DNA from: Streptomyces uncialis
GTDB taxonomy: Bacteria > Actinomycetota > Actinomycetes > Streptomycetales > Streptomycetaceae
Direction: 5' to 3'
NCBI RefSeq assembly: GCF_036250755.1
Contig: NZ_CP109583.1
Coordinates: 2,294,001-2,358,000, forward strand
DNA length: 64,000 nucleotides
Position 1 is the stretch's first letter. Each line of letters begins with the position of its first letter. A program made the translations under genes and the position numbers. The notes beneath the pieces were generated by a model that saw only the letters and a program-made list of their open reading frames with translations, was not told where the DNA came from and did not search any database. Of the stretch, positions 18,865 to 31,118 are shown one piece after another.

Positions 18865-19617
18865 ATGGTGGTGCTGGCTCAGATCAGCGATCTGCACCTG
18901 GACGGGACCGCGCGGGCGACGGAGCGCGCGGAGCGGGTCATGCGCCGACTGCTCGCCCTGCCCGGGCCCCTGGACGCGCTGCTGGTCACCGGGGACATCA
19001 CCGACCACGGTACGGAGGCCGAGTACGAGGAAGCCGCACGGATCCTGGGACTCCATGACCCGGACCCGCCCTTCCCGGTCCTGATGTGTCCGGGCAACCA
19101 CGACAGACGTGAGCCCTATCGCAAGGCGCTGCTGGGCGAGCCGCCCGCGAGCGATCCGGTGAACCGGTCCTACTGGGTCGGCGAAGCCGTGGTCGTGATG
19201 CTGGACTCCAGCATTCCCGGCTCCGACGAGGGGGAGCTGGATCGCGGCACCTACGCCTGGCTTGAGGACACCCTGGACGAGTTGGACGGTGAGACACCCG
19301 TGCTGCTGGCGCTGCACCACCCGCCCGTGGCGGTGCACCATCCGCTGCCGGACGGCTTCGGCCTGCGTCGGCCGGCCCGGTTGGCCGCGCTGATACGGGA
19401 CCGGCCGGAGGTCGCCGGGGTCGTCACGGGCCACGCGCACTCCCCCGCCGCCTCGGTGTTCGCGGGCCGCCCGCTGATCGTCGGCCCCGGTGTCACCTGG
19501 ACGCTGCGGTTGCCCTGGGAGGGCGAGGACCCGGCCGATCTGGACGCGCCCGTCGGCTTCGCCTTCCATGTGCTCGACGACGAGAGACGGCTGACGACCC
19601 ACTTCAGGGCCGCCTGA
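18865..19617 (+). CDS. Calcineurin-like phosphodiesterase (CpdA/Rv0805 type)
   Basis: A 250-residue metallophosphoesterase. Di-metal motifs appear in order: ISDLHLD (Asp9, His11), VTGDITDHG, CPGNHDRR, LALHHPPV and VTGHAHSP. The arrangement matches class III cyclic-nucleotide phosphodiesterases such as CpdA and Rv0805, which hydrolyse cAMP and other phosphodiesters; the exact substrate is inferred. No signal peptide or membrane anchor is seen. ATG at 18865 follows GGGGGAGGG. The gene stands alone and ends before a strong hairpin shared with the convergent geosmin synthase. Confidence 0.9.
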   Translation: MVVLAQISDLHLDGTARATERAERVMRRLLALPGPLDALLVTGDITDHGTEAEYEEAARILGLHDPDPPFPVLMCPGNHDRREPYRKALLGEPPASDPVNRSYWVGEAVVVMLDSSIPGSDEGELDRGTYAWLEDTLDELDGETPVLLALHHPPVAVHHPLPDGFGLRRPARLAALIRDRPEVAGVVTGHAHSPAASVFAGRPLIVGPGVTWTLRLPWEGEDPADLDAPVGFAFHVLDDERRLTTHFRAA

Positions 19618-19780
19618 CCGTCGGCGGGCCGCCTCACCCCCGGCGGGGCGCGCGCCCGACGTGGACGGCGCGGCGCGCACGACCCGTCGGACGAACCGCC
19701 GGAGGGCGCCCGCCCCGGCCCTTCGTACCCACAGGAGCGCGCCCGCCGGGATCACCCGCACGCGTCCCGTGAAGCCACCT

Positions 19781-19816
19781 CCGTGGTGTGCCGCACGGGT
19801 GCGCGGCACACCACGG
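19781..19816. terminator. Bidirectional hairpin terminator
   Basis: A 14-bp perfect stem, CCGTGGTGTGCCGC (19781-19794) with its complement at 19803-19816 and an 8-base loop, lies between the convergent phosphoesterase and geosmin synthase genes. There is no U-tract, which is normal for actinobacterial terminators. Confidence 0.75.
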
Positions 19817-19857
19817 GGCCACGGACAGCCACGGCGGTCAGCCGGGCCGACGGGCCG

Positions 19858-22592
<2,735 letters not shown>

Positions 22593-23000
22593 TCACTCCG
22601 CCTCGGGCGCCAGGGTCAGCGAGATGCTGTTGATGCAGTACCGCTGGTCGGTCGGCGTCGCGTAGCCCTCACCCTCGAACACATGACCGAGGTGGGAGCC
22701 GCAGCGGGCGCAGCGGACCTCGGTGCGGCGCATGCCGTGGGAGCTGTCCTCCAGGAGTTCCACGGCGTCGGTGTCCTTGGGGTCGAAGAAGGACGGCCAG
22801 CCGCAGCGGGAGTCGAACTTGGTCTCCGAGGTGAACAGCTCGGCCCCGCACGCGCGGCAGGAATAGACGCCCTTCGTCTTGGTGTCGGTGTACTCACCGA
22901 CGAACGCGGGCTCGGTACCGGCCTGGCGCAGCACCGCGTACTCCGCCGGGTCCAGCTCGGCGCGCCACTGCTCGTCCGGCTTCTCGATGTCGTACGCCAT
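22593..23000 (-). CDS. msrB: Peptide methionine-(R)-S-oxide reductase MsrB
   Basis: A 135-residue selenium-free MsrB that repairs methionine-R-sulfoxide in proteins. The structural zinc site is two CxxC pairs (CRAC, CARC). The active-site motif GCGWPSFF appears as RCGWPSFF, followed by LGHVFEGEG, and the catalytic Cys is in DQRYCINSIS. Length and motifs are canonical. It acts in the cytoplasm with thioredoxin. ATG at 22998-23000; the murC stop lies 78 bp upstream on the same strand, so read-through from murC is possible. Confidence 0.97.
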   Translation of the reverse strand: MAYDIEKPDEQWRAELDPAEYAVLRQAGTEPAFVGEYTDTKTKGVYSCRACGAELFTSETKFDSRCGWPSFFDPKDTDAVELLEDSSHGMRRTEVRCARCGSHLGHVFEGEGYATPTDQRYCINSISLTLAPEAE

Positions 23001-23078
23001 GGGATCGGTTCCTCACTTCCGTCGGCGGATCACTGCGGTACGGGCCGTCCGGGGACGGCCGCGTACGGGTCCGTCCCG

Positions 23079-24464
23079 CTACTTCGCGAGCCGGTCCAGA
23101 ATCCGTGGGCCGAGCTCCGTGACGTCACCCGCGCCCATGGTGAGAACGAGATCACCGGGCGCCGCCATTCCCGCGACGATCTCAGGAGCGGTGTCCTTGT
23201 CGTGTGCGGCCCGCACATCGGCGCCGGCGGCCCGCGCGGCGTCGATGATCATGGCGCTGGTGACACCGGGCAGGGGGTCCTCGCGCGCGGGGTAGATGTC
23301 CAGCACCACGGAGGCGTCCGCGAGGGCCAGGGCCTCGCCCATCTCCTTGCCGAGCTCCTGGGTGCGGGAGAACAGATGCGGCTGGAAGAGCACGAGGATG
23401 CGGCCGTCGCCGGCGGCGGCCCGCATGGCGTCGAGGTCGGCGGTCATCTCGGTGGGGTGGTGCGCGTAGGAGTCGATGACCTGGACCCCGGCCTCCTCGC
23501 CCTTGAGCTGGAGGCGCCGCTTGACACCCGTGTAGGTGGCGAGGGCGGGGGCCAGATCGTCGGCGGGCACGCCGAGGGCGACGCCCGCGACCAGGGCGGC
23601 GACGGCGTTGTGCGCGTAGTGACGGCCGGGGACGGACACCGTGAAGGTCGTCTCGTGGCCGTCGAGCAGGACGGTGACCTCGCTCATGAGGCCCTGGGGG
23701 ACGACGGACAGGACGCGGACGTCGGCGTCGGCGGACTCGCCGTAGGTGACCACGCGCGCGTGGCGCACGCGCCGGGTCAGTTCCCGGGCGCCTTCGTTGT
23801 CGGCGTTGACGACCAGCGTCCCGCCGGGGACGACGCGGCCCACGAAGGTCTCGAATGACTCGTAGATCTCGTCCATCGACGCGTAGTTGGCGTGATGGTC
23901 GAGTTCGACGTTGAGGACGATGGCGACCTCGGGCGCGTACTTGTGGAAGCTGCGGTCGCTCTCGTCGGCCTCCGCGACGAAGATCTCGCCGTCGCCGTGG
24001 GTCGCGTTGGAGCCGGGCGCGTCCAGGTCGCCGCCGATGGCGTAGGAGGGGTCCAGACCGAGCGAGGTCAGGGAGACCGCCAGCATCGAGGTGGTGGTGG
24101 TCTTGCCGTGCGTGCCCGCGACCGCGATGGGCCGCACTCCGTCCATCAGGGACGCGAGGGCGTCGGAGCGGTGGACGACCGGCACGCCCAGTTCGGCGGC
24201 GCGGGCCAGCTCGGGGTTGTCCTGGCGGATGGCGGAGGAGACCACGACACAGGTGGCGTCGTCGGCGAGGTGGCCGGCGGCGTGGCCGATGTGGACGGTG
24301 GCGCCCAGCGCGCGCAGCGCGGCGGCGGTGTCGGAGTCCTTGGCGTCGCTCCCAGCGACCTTGGCGCCGCGCTGGGCGAGGATCTTCGCGATGCCCGACA
24401 TCCCGGCGCCGCCGATGCCGATGAAGTGCGGTCGGTCCATGGCGGTGGGAAGGCCGGGTGCCAT
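23079..24464 (-). CDS. murC: UDP-N-acetylmuramate--L-alanine ligase MurC
   Basis: A 461-residue Mur ligase that adds L-Ala to UDP-MurNAc using ATP, the first amino-acid step of peptidoglycan precursor synthesis. The N-terminal Rossmann-like domain starts HFIGIGGAGMSGIA. The ATP loop is AGTHGKTTTTS, followed by EADESDRSF and DSYAHHPTEM, all typical of MurC. ATG at 24462-24464 follows AGGGAGAG. It lies outside the main dcw cluster, as in other Streptomyces, so it can be regulated separately from division genes. Confidence 0.97.
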   Translation of the reverse strand: MAPGLPTAMDRPHFIGIGGAGMSGIAKILAQRGAKVAGSDAKDSDTAAALRALGATVHIGHAAGHLADDATCVVVSSAIRQDNPELARAAELGVPVVHRSDALASLMDGVRPIAVAGTHGKTTTTSMLAVSLTSLGLDPSYAIGGDLDAPGSNATHGDGEIFVAEADESDRSFHKYAPEVAIVLNVELDHHANYASMDEIYESFETFVGRVVPGGTLVVNADNEGARELTRRVRHARVVTYGESADADVRVLSVVPQGLMSEVTVLLDGHETTFTVSVPGRHYAHNAVAALVAGVALGVPADDLAPALATYTGVKRRLQLKGEEAGVQVIDSYAHHPTEMTADLDAMRAAAGDGRILVLFQPHLFSRTQELGKEMGEALALADASVVLDIYPAREDPLPGVTSAMIIDAARAAGADVRAAHDKDTAPEIVAGMAAPGDLVLTMGAGDVTELGPRILDRLAK

Positions 24465-24596
24465 GCGTGTCTCTCCCTGCGGTGGTGTGGCGCTGTGTCG
24501 TGGTCCCCACGGGTGCCGTGGGATCGCCTGGCCGTGGCGGGTCCGGTGCCCTGGGCTGCCGGTCACGCGCGCCGGGCGGCCGGGCGCGGCCCCAGC

Positions 24597-25070
24597 CTAA
24601 GCCTTGCTGTGCGAGAACAGTTTCAGCACGGGTACGCCCACCTTGTGACGGGCCCGGGAGGCCCAGTCCCGGTGGAAGAACTCCTCCACGTAGTGCGGGT
24701 CGGTGAGGACGATCACCTCGTCGGCCCCGACCTCGTCCACGAGGGCCTTCAGGGCGTCCAGCGGATGGTTCTCGATGAGTTTGCCCTCGGCCTGGCAGCC
24801 GGCCGCCCGCAGGGCCGTCAGGGAGACGCTGAGCGCCTGTTCCGCCGGGCCGGTGGCCTCATGTCCTTCGGGGGTGTCGCCCTCGCGTGCGGCGTCCTCC
24901 AGCTCGCCGAGCGCCACGTCGTCGATGGCCCGCAGAAGGCGGTCCGCCTGGTCGCCGCGGGGCTGGAGGAGCACATGGAAGGTGGCGCCCTCGTCGCCGT
25001 GCAAGGTCGTGACGAACTCCACGTCGACGGACGTCAGGGCTTTTTCGATCATCAGTACGCTCGTGAACAC
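24597..25070 (-). CDS. Usp-like conserved protein, often called indole-3-glycerol phosphate synthase
   Basis: 157 residues. The C-terminal half (ALKALVDEVGADEVIVLTDPHYVEEFFHRDWASRAR..GVPVLKLFS) looks like the last beta-alpha-beta part of a universal-stress-protein/HUP fold. Homologues are often misnamed indole-3-glycerol phosphate synthase, but no TrpC catalytic motif is present. Function is unknown. GTG at 25068-25070 is preferred because AAGGG lies 8 bp upstream; the in-frame ATG at 25052 has no such site. It lies between a RibD-like reductase gene and murC on the same strand. Confidence 0.75.
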   Translation of the reverse strand: MFTSVLMIEKALTSVDVEFVTTLHGDEGATFHVLLQPRGDQADRLLRAIDDVALGELEDAAREGDTPEGHEATGPAEQALSVSLTALRAAGCQAEGKLIENHPLDALKALVDEVGADEVIVLTDPHYVEEFFHRDWASRARHKVGVPVLKLFSHSKA

Positions 25071-25191
25071 GACAGGTGCCCTTCTCCATCCCGTGGGCCC
25101 CTTCCGGAGCCCGCTGCGGAAACCATCCTGCCCCGTGATCGCACGGGGTCTGCGTGTTTTAGTGTGCCCACCGGAAGCGAAGCGGAACAGA

Positions 25192-26070
25192 TCATTCCGC
25201 TGAATGTCGACCTTGGTGGTACCGAGCGAACAAGAAGCCGTCCTCCTCCAGGAGCGAGCGGAGGGCGAACCGTTCCGGCACGGTGAGCGCGGGGCCGCCC
25301 GCGATCCGCTGGGCGTCCCCGGCGGTGAGCATCGGCGAGACGGTCAGACACAGCTCGTCCAGGACCCGCGCCGCCACGAACTGGCCGAGCAGCCGGGGTC
25401 CCCCTTCGGTGAGCAGCCGCCGCAGTCCCCGCTCCGCCAGGGCGCGCACCGCGCGCGCGGGATCCACCGCCGCACCGTCCCCGGCGATCACGATCTCCGC
25501 GCCCGCCGCGCGGGCGGCGGCGACCCGGTCGGCGGGGGCACCGGCCCCGGTCACCAGCAGGGTGGGCACCAAGGGCTCGGTGAACAGGGGAGACGAGAAG
25601 TCGAGGTCGAGACCGGCGCTGACGACCGCGACGGCCGGAGCGGGCGCCTGTCCGTCGGCGGCGCGGCGGGCGGCGAACGCCTCCCGCGCGCGGGCGGGCC
25701 GGTAGCCCTCCTGGCGTACCGTTTCTGCACCGACGACCACGACATCGGCCAGACCACGCAGGGTGCCGAAGACACGCATGTCGGCGGCGCTGGAGATGGG
25801 CTGTGAGCGGCCGTCGTGCTGGGCGGCACCGTCGAGGGTCGACACCATGTTGGCGCGCAGCCATACGTCGCGGTCCGCCGGATAGGCGTAGGCGTCCGCG
25901 AGTTCGTCCAGACTCCACTCACGGTCCGGGGCGGGAGCAGCGGCCTGCGTCTGCGTCTGCGCCGATAGGTCGTCCGGGGCGGACGCACCCGTGGGGACGC
26001 GAGCGCTCCCGGTCCCGCCCAGGGGCCCACGGCCGGATGTCTGGTCGGTCACAGGGAGCAGGCGTCGCAT
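25192..26070 (-). CDS. RibD C-terminal-type (pyrimidine) reductase
   Basis: 292 residues. After ~50 low-complexity residues comes a dihydrofolate-reductase-like fold of the RibD_C family: RANMVSTLDGAA, ISSAADMRVFGTLRGLADVVVVGAET, LTEGGPRLLGQF and LDELCLTVSP. RibD_C enzymes reduce the ribosyl side chain of the riboflavin precursor with NADPH. No deaminase domain is present, and other rib genes are absent, so the true substrate could be another pteridine or pyrimidine. ATG at 26068-26070. It is divergent from zapE, with only 36 bp between the start codons. Confidence 0.85.
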   Translation of the reverse strand: MRRLLPVTDQTSGRGPLGGTGSARVPTGASAPDDLSAQTQTQAAAPAPDREWSLDELADAYAYPADRDVWLRANMVSTLDGAAQHDGRSQPISSAADMRVFGTLRGLADVVVVGAETVRQEGYRPARAREAFAARRAADGQAPAPAVAVVSAGLDLDFSSPLFTEPLVPTLLVTGAGAPADRVAAARAAGAEIVIAGDGAAVDPARAVRALAERGLRRLLTEGGPRLLGQFVAARVLDELCLTVSPMLTAGDAQRIAGGPALTVPERFALRSLLEEDGFLFARYHQGRHSAE

Positions 26071-26106
26071 TCGTGCAGTCTCGCATGGCGCATAGAGTGG
26101 GGAATC

Positions 26107-27201
26107 GTGTCGTCATCCCCCGCCTCCGCAGGCCGCAGCCCCATAGCCGACCTGGCTCCGCAGTCCCTGTGCGCCCGCGAGCCCCATGTCGCGGCGGACC
26201 GTCTGGTCGCCGAGATGGTCCCGCCGCCACGCTTCGACTCGGTCCGTTTCGAGACCTACGTACCGGACCCGGACCAGCCGAGCCAGACCGAGGCGGTGCG
26301 GGTGCTCAGCGGTTTCGCCGCGGGCCTGGGGGGCGCCCACGCGACGGGGTCCGGCCGACGGCGATGGTTCACCCGGACGAAGCCCGCGGCCCCGGCGGGA
26401 CCGCGCGGTGTCTACCTCGACGGCGGCTACGGCGTCGGCAAGACGCATCTGCTGGCCTCCCTGTGGCACGCCACCCCGGCGGCACCCGAACAGAAGGCGT
26501 TCGGCACCTTCGTGGAGCTCACGAACCTCGTGGGGGCCCTCGGCTTCCAGCAGACGGTGCGGACGCTCGGCGGGCACCGGCTGCTGTGCATCGACGAGTT
26601 CGAACTGGACGACCCCGGTGACACGGTCCTCGTGTCCACCCTGCTCGGCAAACTGGTCGAACAAGGGGTGGCGCTGGCGGCGACCTCGAACACGCTGCCG
26701 GGCAAGCTCGGCGAGGGCCGCTTCGCCGCGGCGGACTTCCTCCGGGAGATCCAGGGGCTGTCCGCCCAGTTCCGGCCCCTGCGCATCGACGGCGAGGACT
26801 ACCGCCACCGGGGGCTGCCGCAGGCTCCGGCACCGTACTCGGACGAACAGGTGACCAAGGCGGCGTACGCCACCGAAGGTGCGTCGCTGGACGACTTCCC
26901 GCATCTGCTGAAGCACCTCGCCCGGGTGCACCCGAGCAGGTACGGGGCGCTGACGGACGGGGTACGGGCGGTATGCCTGACCGGGGTGGAGCCGGTGCCC
27001 GACCAGTCCACGGCCCTGCGGCTCGTGGTGCTGGCCGACCGCCTGTACGACCGCGAGGTCCCGGTCCTGGCGTCCGGGCTGCCGTTCGACCAGCTGTTCA
27101 GCGAGGAGATGCTGAACGGCGGATACCGCAAGAAGTACTTCCGGGCCATCTCGCGGCTCACCGCGCTGGCCCGTGACGCGAAGGCGCTGGTCGAGGACTG
27201 A
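26107..27201 (+). CDS. zapE: ZapE/AFG1-like ATPase
   Basis: A 364-residue P-loop ATPase of the ZapE/AFG1 family. Walker A is GGYGVGKTHL, Walker B is LLCIDEFELDD, with sensor-like TSNTLP and the family signature QLFSEEMLNGGYRKKYFRAISRL near the C-terminus. In E. coli ZapE binds FtsZ at constricting rings; the mitochondrial AFG1 handles misfolded proteins. The role in Streptomyces is inferred. GTG at 26107 has TAGAGT (26093-26098) 8 bp upstream and no classical ribosome site, so the mRNA may be nearly leaderless. Confidence 0.9.
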   Translation: MSSSPASAGRSPIADLAPQSLCAREPHVAADRLVAEMVPPPRFDSVRFETYVPDPDQPSQTEAVRVLSGFAAGLGGAHATGSGRRRWFTRTKPAAPAGPRGVYLDGGYGVGKTHLLASLWHATPAAPEQKAFGTFVELTNLVGALGFQQTVRTLGGHRLLCIDEFELDDPGDTVLVSTLLGKLVEQGVALAATSNTLPGKLGEGRFAAADFLREIQGLSAQFRPLRIDGEDYRHRGLPQAPAPYSDEQVTKAAYATEGASLDDFPHLLKHLARVHPSRYGALTDGVRAVCLTGVEPVPDQSTALRLVVLADRLYDREVPVLASGLPFDQLFSEEMLNGGYRKKYFRAISRLTALARDAKALVED

Positions 27202-27729
27202 CGGCCGGTCGGCCCCGTGCTGATCCTGCCCGGGGCGGACGGTGGCCGGTTCCGGGCGGTGAACGGCGACCGGACGGCGGCGGGTTCCGGGGTTCCGGGG
27301 CGGTGGGTTCCGGGTGGCGGCGGTTCCGGGCGGCGGGCACCGCCCGATGGTCCGCAGCGTGTCGTCCGCACCCGTCGGCTGCGCGACGTCCGCACCGGGC
27401 GGCTGTCCGGGCGGCTGAATCGATGCGCGAGGGCGGGCACGTGGCGGGGGGCGCACTCGTCCCCTGAGGCGTATCAAGGTGCGCAGGGGCGCGTTACCGA
27501 GGGTCGCGCCCCCTTGTTTCGGTCATCACCTTCCTCCATCTGATCATTTCCGGTCGATCACCTCCCCGCAACGTCTCGGTAACCACATCAGGCGGTCAGC
27601 CCGCTAACGTGGTCGTTGCCGAAGGGAACGCGGCGCCCGCTCCCGACCGTTGAGGTCGACGGACGCCGGCGCTCCGTTCCGCCGACGCTCCTAGACCGGT
27701 GCCACAGGGACCAAGGGGGAGGTGGACAG
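27202..27729. other. Non-coding stretch before a small anchored-protein gene
   Basis: 528 bp. The left part (27230-27330) is rich in GGTTCCGGG iterations. The right part is more AT-rich and probably holds the promoter of the next gene. A 9-bp inverted repeat, GTTACCGAG (27493-27501) and CTCGGTAAC (27575-27583), is spread over 90 bp. No RNA gene or supported open frame was seen. Confidence 0.45.
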
Positions 27730-28224
27730 ATGACGCGCAGCCCGTTCGCGTGGATACTGCCGACCGCTCTCGCCGCCCTGCTGCTCGCCCTGCACCTCTT
27801 CACGCCCGTCTCCCCGTTGGCGATCGCACATTCTTCCGAACGGCCCACGGCGTCGGCGCCCGCGGCCTCCGCGGCCGTCGTGCACGGCGTCTCCGCCACG
27901 GTCGCCGAGGCGGAGACACCCACCGAGGCGGCCGACAGCGGGAGCCGGGCCCTGGTGCGCCCGCGCGCCACCCGTCTGGTCTGGTCGACCCCCGTCCATG
28001 ACCGGCTGCGGCACCGCCACCCGGTGGAGGAACCGGCGCCGGTGCTGCGGGCCCGTGACCGGTACCGGTGCGAGGAAGCCGCGCCGCAGCTGCCGCCGGA
28101 CATGGACCGGCTCGGGTCGGTGCCCGCCGTCCGGCCGCCGCAGGCGGTCGGCGCCACGGACCGGACCGCCGTCCGGCTCAGACCCACCACATGTCCGTCG
28201 GAGCTCCAGGTCTTCCGCTGCTGA
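27730..28224 (+). CDS. Small membrane-anchored or secreted hypothetical protein
   Basis: 164 residues of unrecognised family. Residues 6-28 (FAWILPTALAALLLALHLFTPV) form one hydrophobic segment that is either a signal peptide or an anchor. The rest is Ala/Arg/Pro-rich with two late Cys (CEEAAPQ and the final C). ATG at 27730 follows a very strong GGGGGAGGTGG site, so translation should be efficient. A SulP transporter gene starts 290 bp downstream on the same strand. Confidence 0.65.
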   Translation: MTRSPFAWILPTALAALLLALHLFTPVSPLAIAHSSERPTASAPAASAAVVHGVSATVAEAETPTEAADSGSRALVRPRATRLVWSTPVHDRLRHRHPVEEPAPVLRARDRYRCEEAAPQLPPDMDRLGSVPAVRPPQAVGATDRTAVRLRPTTCPSELQVFRC

Positions 28225-28513
28225 GCGTTCCCGCGGACGGGTCCGGCCACGGCTGATCACTCGAACGGAGCAACTCCGCCCAGGAATCGCCCGCCCCGTC
28301 GTTGGGCAGGCGGGGCGGAAGCACACGGTTGCGATCACCTCCCGAACCACGACAGCGCCTGCCCGTGCGTCGGGTGCCGTCGGGGCTCCGGCGAAACGTG
28401 CCCGGGTCTCCCTACGCGGCCCGCACGGTACGAACGGTCCCCGTCCGATCCCTCGCACGACTTCCCCCACACGCAAGACCCACGCGCCCACCCGGCGCGC
28501 AGGAGGCATACCC

Positions 28514-30055
28514 ATGAACACCCTCAAAGGACGCGTCAGCCGTCCTGGTTCCGCCGGACCCCCGGGTCCCGCCCCCACCCCCGTCACCGGCCGTGGGCTC
28601 TCCGCCCTCAGGCAGGATCTCCCCGCCTCGCTCGTCGTCTTCCTGGTCGCGCTGCCGCTGTGCGTCGGCGTCGCGGTCGCCTCCGGCGTACCGGCCGAAC
28701 TCGGCCTGGTCACCGGCATCGTGGGCGGCATCGTCGTGGGCGCCCTGCCCGGCAGCAGTCTCCAGGTGTCGGGTCCGGCGGCCGGCCTCACCGTGCTCGT
28801 CCTGGAGGCCGTGCGGGCCTACGGGCTCGCCGCGCTGGGAGTCATCGTCCTCGCCACCGGACTGCTCCAACTGCTCATGGGCGCACTGCGCTGGGGCCGT
28901 TGGTTCCGCGCCATCTCGGTGTCCGTGGTCGAGGGCATGCTCGCCGGGATCGGGCTGGTGCTGATCGCGGGCCAGCTCTACTCCCTGACGGGCGCCGAGG
29001 CCCCCGCCGCCGGTCTCGACAAGATCGCGGGACTGCCCGGCATGCTCATCGAGGCCCTGGGCTCCCCCGGCCCCCGGGCGTCCCTGCTGCTCGGTGCCGG
29101 GACGATCGCCGTACTGGTGCTGTGGAAGCGGCTGCCCGCGAAGGTGCGCGTCGTTCCCGCCCCCCTCGCGGCCGTCGCCCTCGCCACGATCGCCACGGCG
29201 GCGCTCTCCCTGCCCGTGGCCATGGTGGAGGTCAAGGGACTCCTGGACTCCGTACGGCTGCCGGGCGCCGACGACTTCGCGTCGCTGGTCAGCGTCGGTG
29301 TCCTCGGCACGGTCCTCGCGTTCACCCTGATCGCCTCGGCGGAGTCCCTGTTCAGCGCCGCGGCGGTGGACCGGATGCACGAGGGACGGCGTACCGACTA
29401 CGACAAGGAGCTGATGGCCCAGGGCGTCGGCAACACGGTGTGCGGGATCCTCGGCGCACTGCCGATGACGGCGGTGATCGTGCGCAGCGCCGCCAATGTG
29501 CAGGCGGGGGCGCGCACCAAGGCGTCCCGGGTGCTGCACGGCGTATGGCTGCTGCTCTTCGCGGCGCTGCTGCCCGGCGCGCTGGCGCTCATCCCCCTGC
29601 CCGCGCTGGCGGCGGTGCTGGTGCACGCCGGAGGCAAGCTGGTCCCGCTGCGGTCGCTTCCGCCGCTGTGGCGTGATCACCGGGGCGAGGTGGTGATCCT
29701 CGGGGTGACCGCGGTGTCGATCGTCGCCATCAGCATGTTCGAAGGGGTACTCATCGGGCTGGCCCTCGCGGTGGCGAAGACCGCCTGGGAGGCGTCGCAT
29801 GTACGCCTGGAGGTCCAGGACACCGGGCGCGGTCCCGTACGGGCCCGGCTGTCGGGCAACGCGACGTTCCTGCGGCTGCCCCGCATCCTCGACACCCTGG
29901 AGTCCCTGCCGAGCGACCGGCCCGTCGAGTTGGACCTGTCGGGTCTGCACCATCTGGACCACGCGTGCCGCACCGCGCTGGAGAACTGGTCGGCACGGCA
30001 CAGCGCCTGCGGTCCGGAGCGTGTGACGGTGACATCGACGGGCGGCCGTATCTGA
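28514..30055 (+). CDS. SulP-family inorganic anion transporter with STAS domain
   Basis: 513 residues. The start LRQDLPASLVVFLVALPLCVGVAVASGVP is the SulP signature region, followed by about ten to twelve membrane segments, with conserved SGPAAGLTVLVLEAV and ALPMTAVIVRSAANV...GART. A short C-terminal STAS-like domain begins near residue 435 (LEVQDTGRGPVRARLSGNATFLRLP). The family moves sulfate, bicarbonate or other anions; bicarbonate uptake (BicA-like) is possible, but no carbonic anhydrase is adjacent. ATG at 28514 follows a perfect AGGAGG. Confidence 0.9.
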   Translation: MNTLKGRVSRPGSAGPPGPAPTPVTGRGLSALRQDLPASLVVFLVALPLCVGVAVASGVPAELGLVTGIVGGIVVGALPGSSLQVSGPAAGLTVLVLEAVRAYGLAALGVIVLATGLLQLLMGALRWGRWFRAISVSVVEGMLAGIGLVLIAGQLYSLTGAEAPAAGLDKIAGLPGMLIEALGSPGPRASLLLGAGTIAVLVLWKRLPAKVRVVPAPLAAVALATIATAALSLPVAMVEVKGLLDSVRLPGADDFASLVSVGVLGTVLAFTLIASAESLFSAAAVDRMHEGRRTDYDKELMAQGVGNTVCGILGALPMTAVIVRSAANVQAGARTKASRVLHGVWLLLFAALLPGALALIPLPALAAVLVHAGGKLVPLRSLPPLWRDHRGEVVILGVTAVSIVAISMFEGVLIGLALAVAKTAWEASHVRLEVQDTGRGPVRARLSGNATFLRLPRILDTLESLPSDRPVELDLSGLHHLDHACRTALENWSARHSACGPERVTVTSTGGRI

Positions 30056-30065
30056 CCGTCCCGCC

Positions 30066-30103
30066 CGGGAGCGGCACCCGTCGGACGGCGGGTGCCGCTC
30101 CCG
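30066..30103 (+). terminator. Hairpin terminator after the SulP gene
   Basis: A 15-bp perfect stem, CGGGAGCGGCACCCG (30066-30080) and its complement (30089-30103), with an 8-base loop, starts 11 bp after the SulP stop codon. Confidence 0.8.
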
Positions 30104-30257
30104 CTCCGCGCCCGGACACCGTGACGAACACCTCCCCCGTGCGGACGATCAGCTGCTCGGACGCACTCCTCGGGAGGGAGGGCGCCGTGTTACGTATGGG
30201 GAGCGCGTGCCGTTCCCGCAGGCGGCACCAAGGGTTCATCAGGGAAGGGGCGTCGCC

Positions 30258-30947
30258 GTGAAGTTGCACAGCCAGGAGTGGGGCACGGGCGATCGGGTGG
30301 CCGTACTCGTGCACGGGATCATGTCGGACCACCGGACATGGCGGAAGGTGGGTCCGGCCCTCGCGGCACGGGGCTACCGGGTCATCGGTGTCGATCTGCG
30401 TGGTCATGGAGCGAGCGGGCGGGGCGCGTACGACGCCTCGTCGTTCGCCGACGACCTGGTCGAGAGCGTGCCAGCGGGAGTGGAGCTGGCGCTGGGTCAC
30501 TCACTGGGCGGGCTGGTGCTGTCGCTGGCCGTGGAACGGCTCGCGCCCGCACGGGCCGTGTACTCCGACCCCGCCTGGGCGCTCGGCACCACGCGGGTGG
30601 ACCCCGTCGCGATGCGCGAGTTCCAGCACGCGGACCGGGCCCGGATCGAGATGCTCGCCCCCCGGTGGGATGCGGAGGACATCGACATCGAGCTGGCGAC
30701 CTTGCGGGCGTGGGACCCGGACACCACGCTCGTCCTGACAGGGGACGGAGCGGTGGACCGGATACCGGAACGCGCGGTCACCAGGTCGTTGATCCAGCTC
30801 GCGGACCCGAGCCAACTGGTGCCGGCCGAGCTGAGGGACGACCTCACGGCACGAGGGTTCGAGATACGCACGGTGCCGGGCGCGGGGCACAGCATCCACC
30901 GGGACGACTTCGACGGGTTCATGGCGTCGTTGGACGGCTGGATCTGA
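30258..30947 (+). CDS. Alpha/beta hydrolase
   Basis: 229 residues. Features are the oxyanion-loop VLVHGIMSDHRTW, the nucleophile elbow GHSLGG (Ser), VTLTGDGAVD-like LVLTGDGAVD near the acid position, and GAGHSIHRDDFDGF with the catalytic His. This is a compact hydrolase of the proline-iminopeptidase/esterase superfamily with no signal peptide; substrate unknown. GTG at 30258 follows AGGGAAGGGG; an upstream CTG/GTG extension lacks conservation-like character. It stands alone between two hairpin-bounded genes. Confidence 0.85.
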   Translation: MKLHSQEWGTGDRVAVLVHGIMSDHRTWRKVGPALAARGYRVIGVDLRGHGASGRGAYDASSFADDLVESVPAGVELALGHSLGGLVLSLAVERLAPARAVYSDPAWALGTTRVDPVAMREFQHADRARIEMLAPRWDAEDIDIELATLRAWDPDTTLVLTGDGAVDRIPERAVTRSLIQLADPSQLVPAELRDDLTARGFEIRTVPGAGHSIHRDDFDGFMASLDGWI

Positions 30948-31118
30948 GGATCCGCGGGCACAGGGGGCGCTGACCGGCCGGAAGGAACGCGGGAACGGCG
31001 CGGGTTCCGAGGGCGGCAAGGACCCGCAGTGACGGTAAGCGGGTGATGTTCGACGGGACATCACTCCGCCGGTCCGGATGATCACAGCGTGATGCTTATC
31101 TGACTATACGTTCGGATA

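Noticed and set aside
24597..25070. Indole-3-glycerol phosphate synthase
   Set aside because: The name is common for homologues, but no TrpC barrel or catalytic residues are present in 157 residues, and no trp genes are adjacent.
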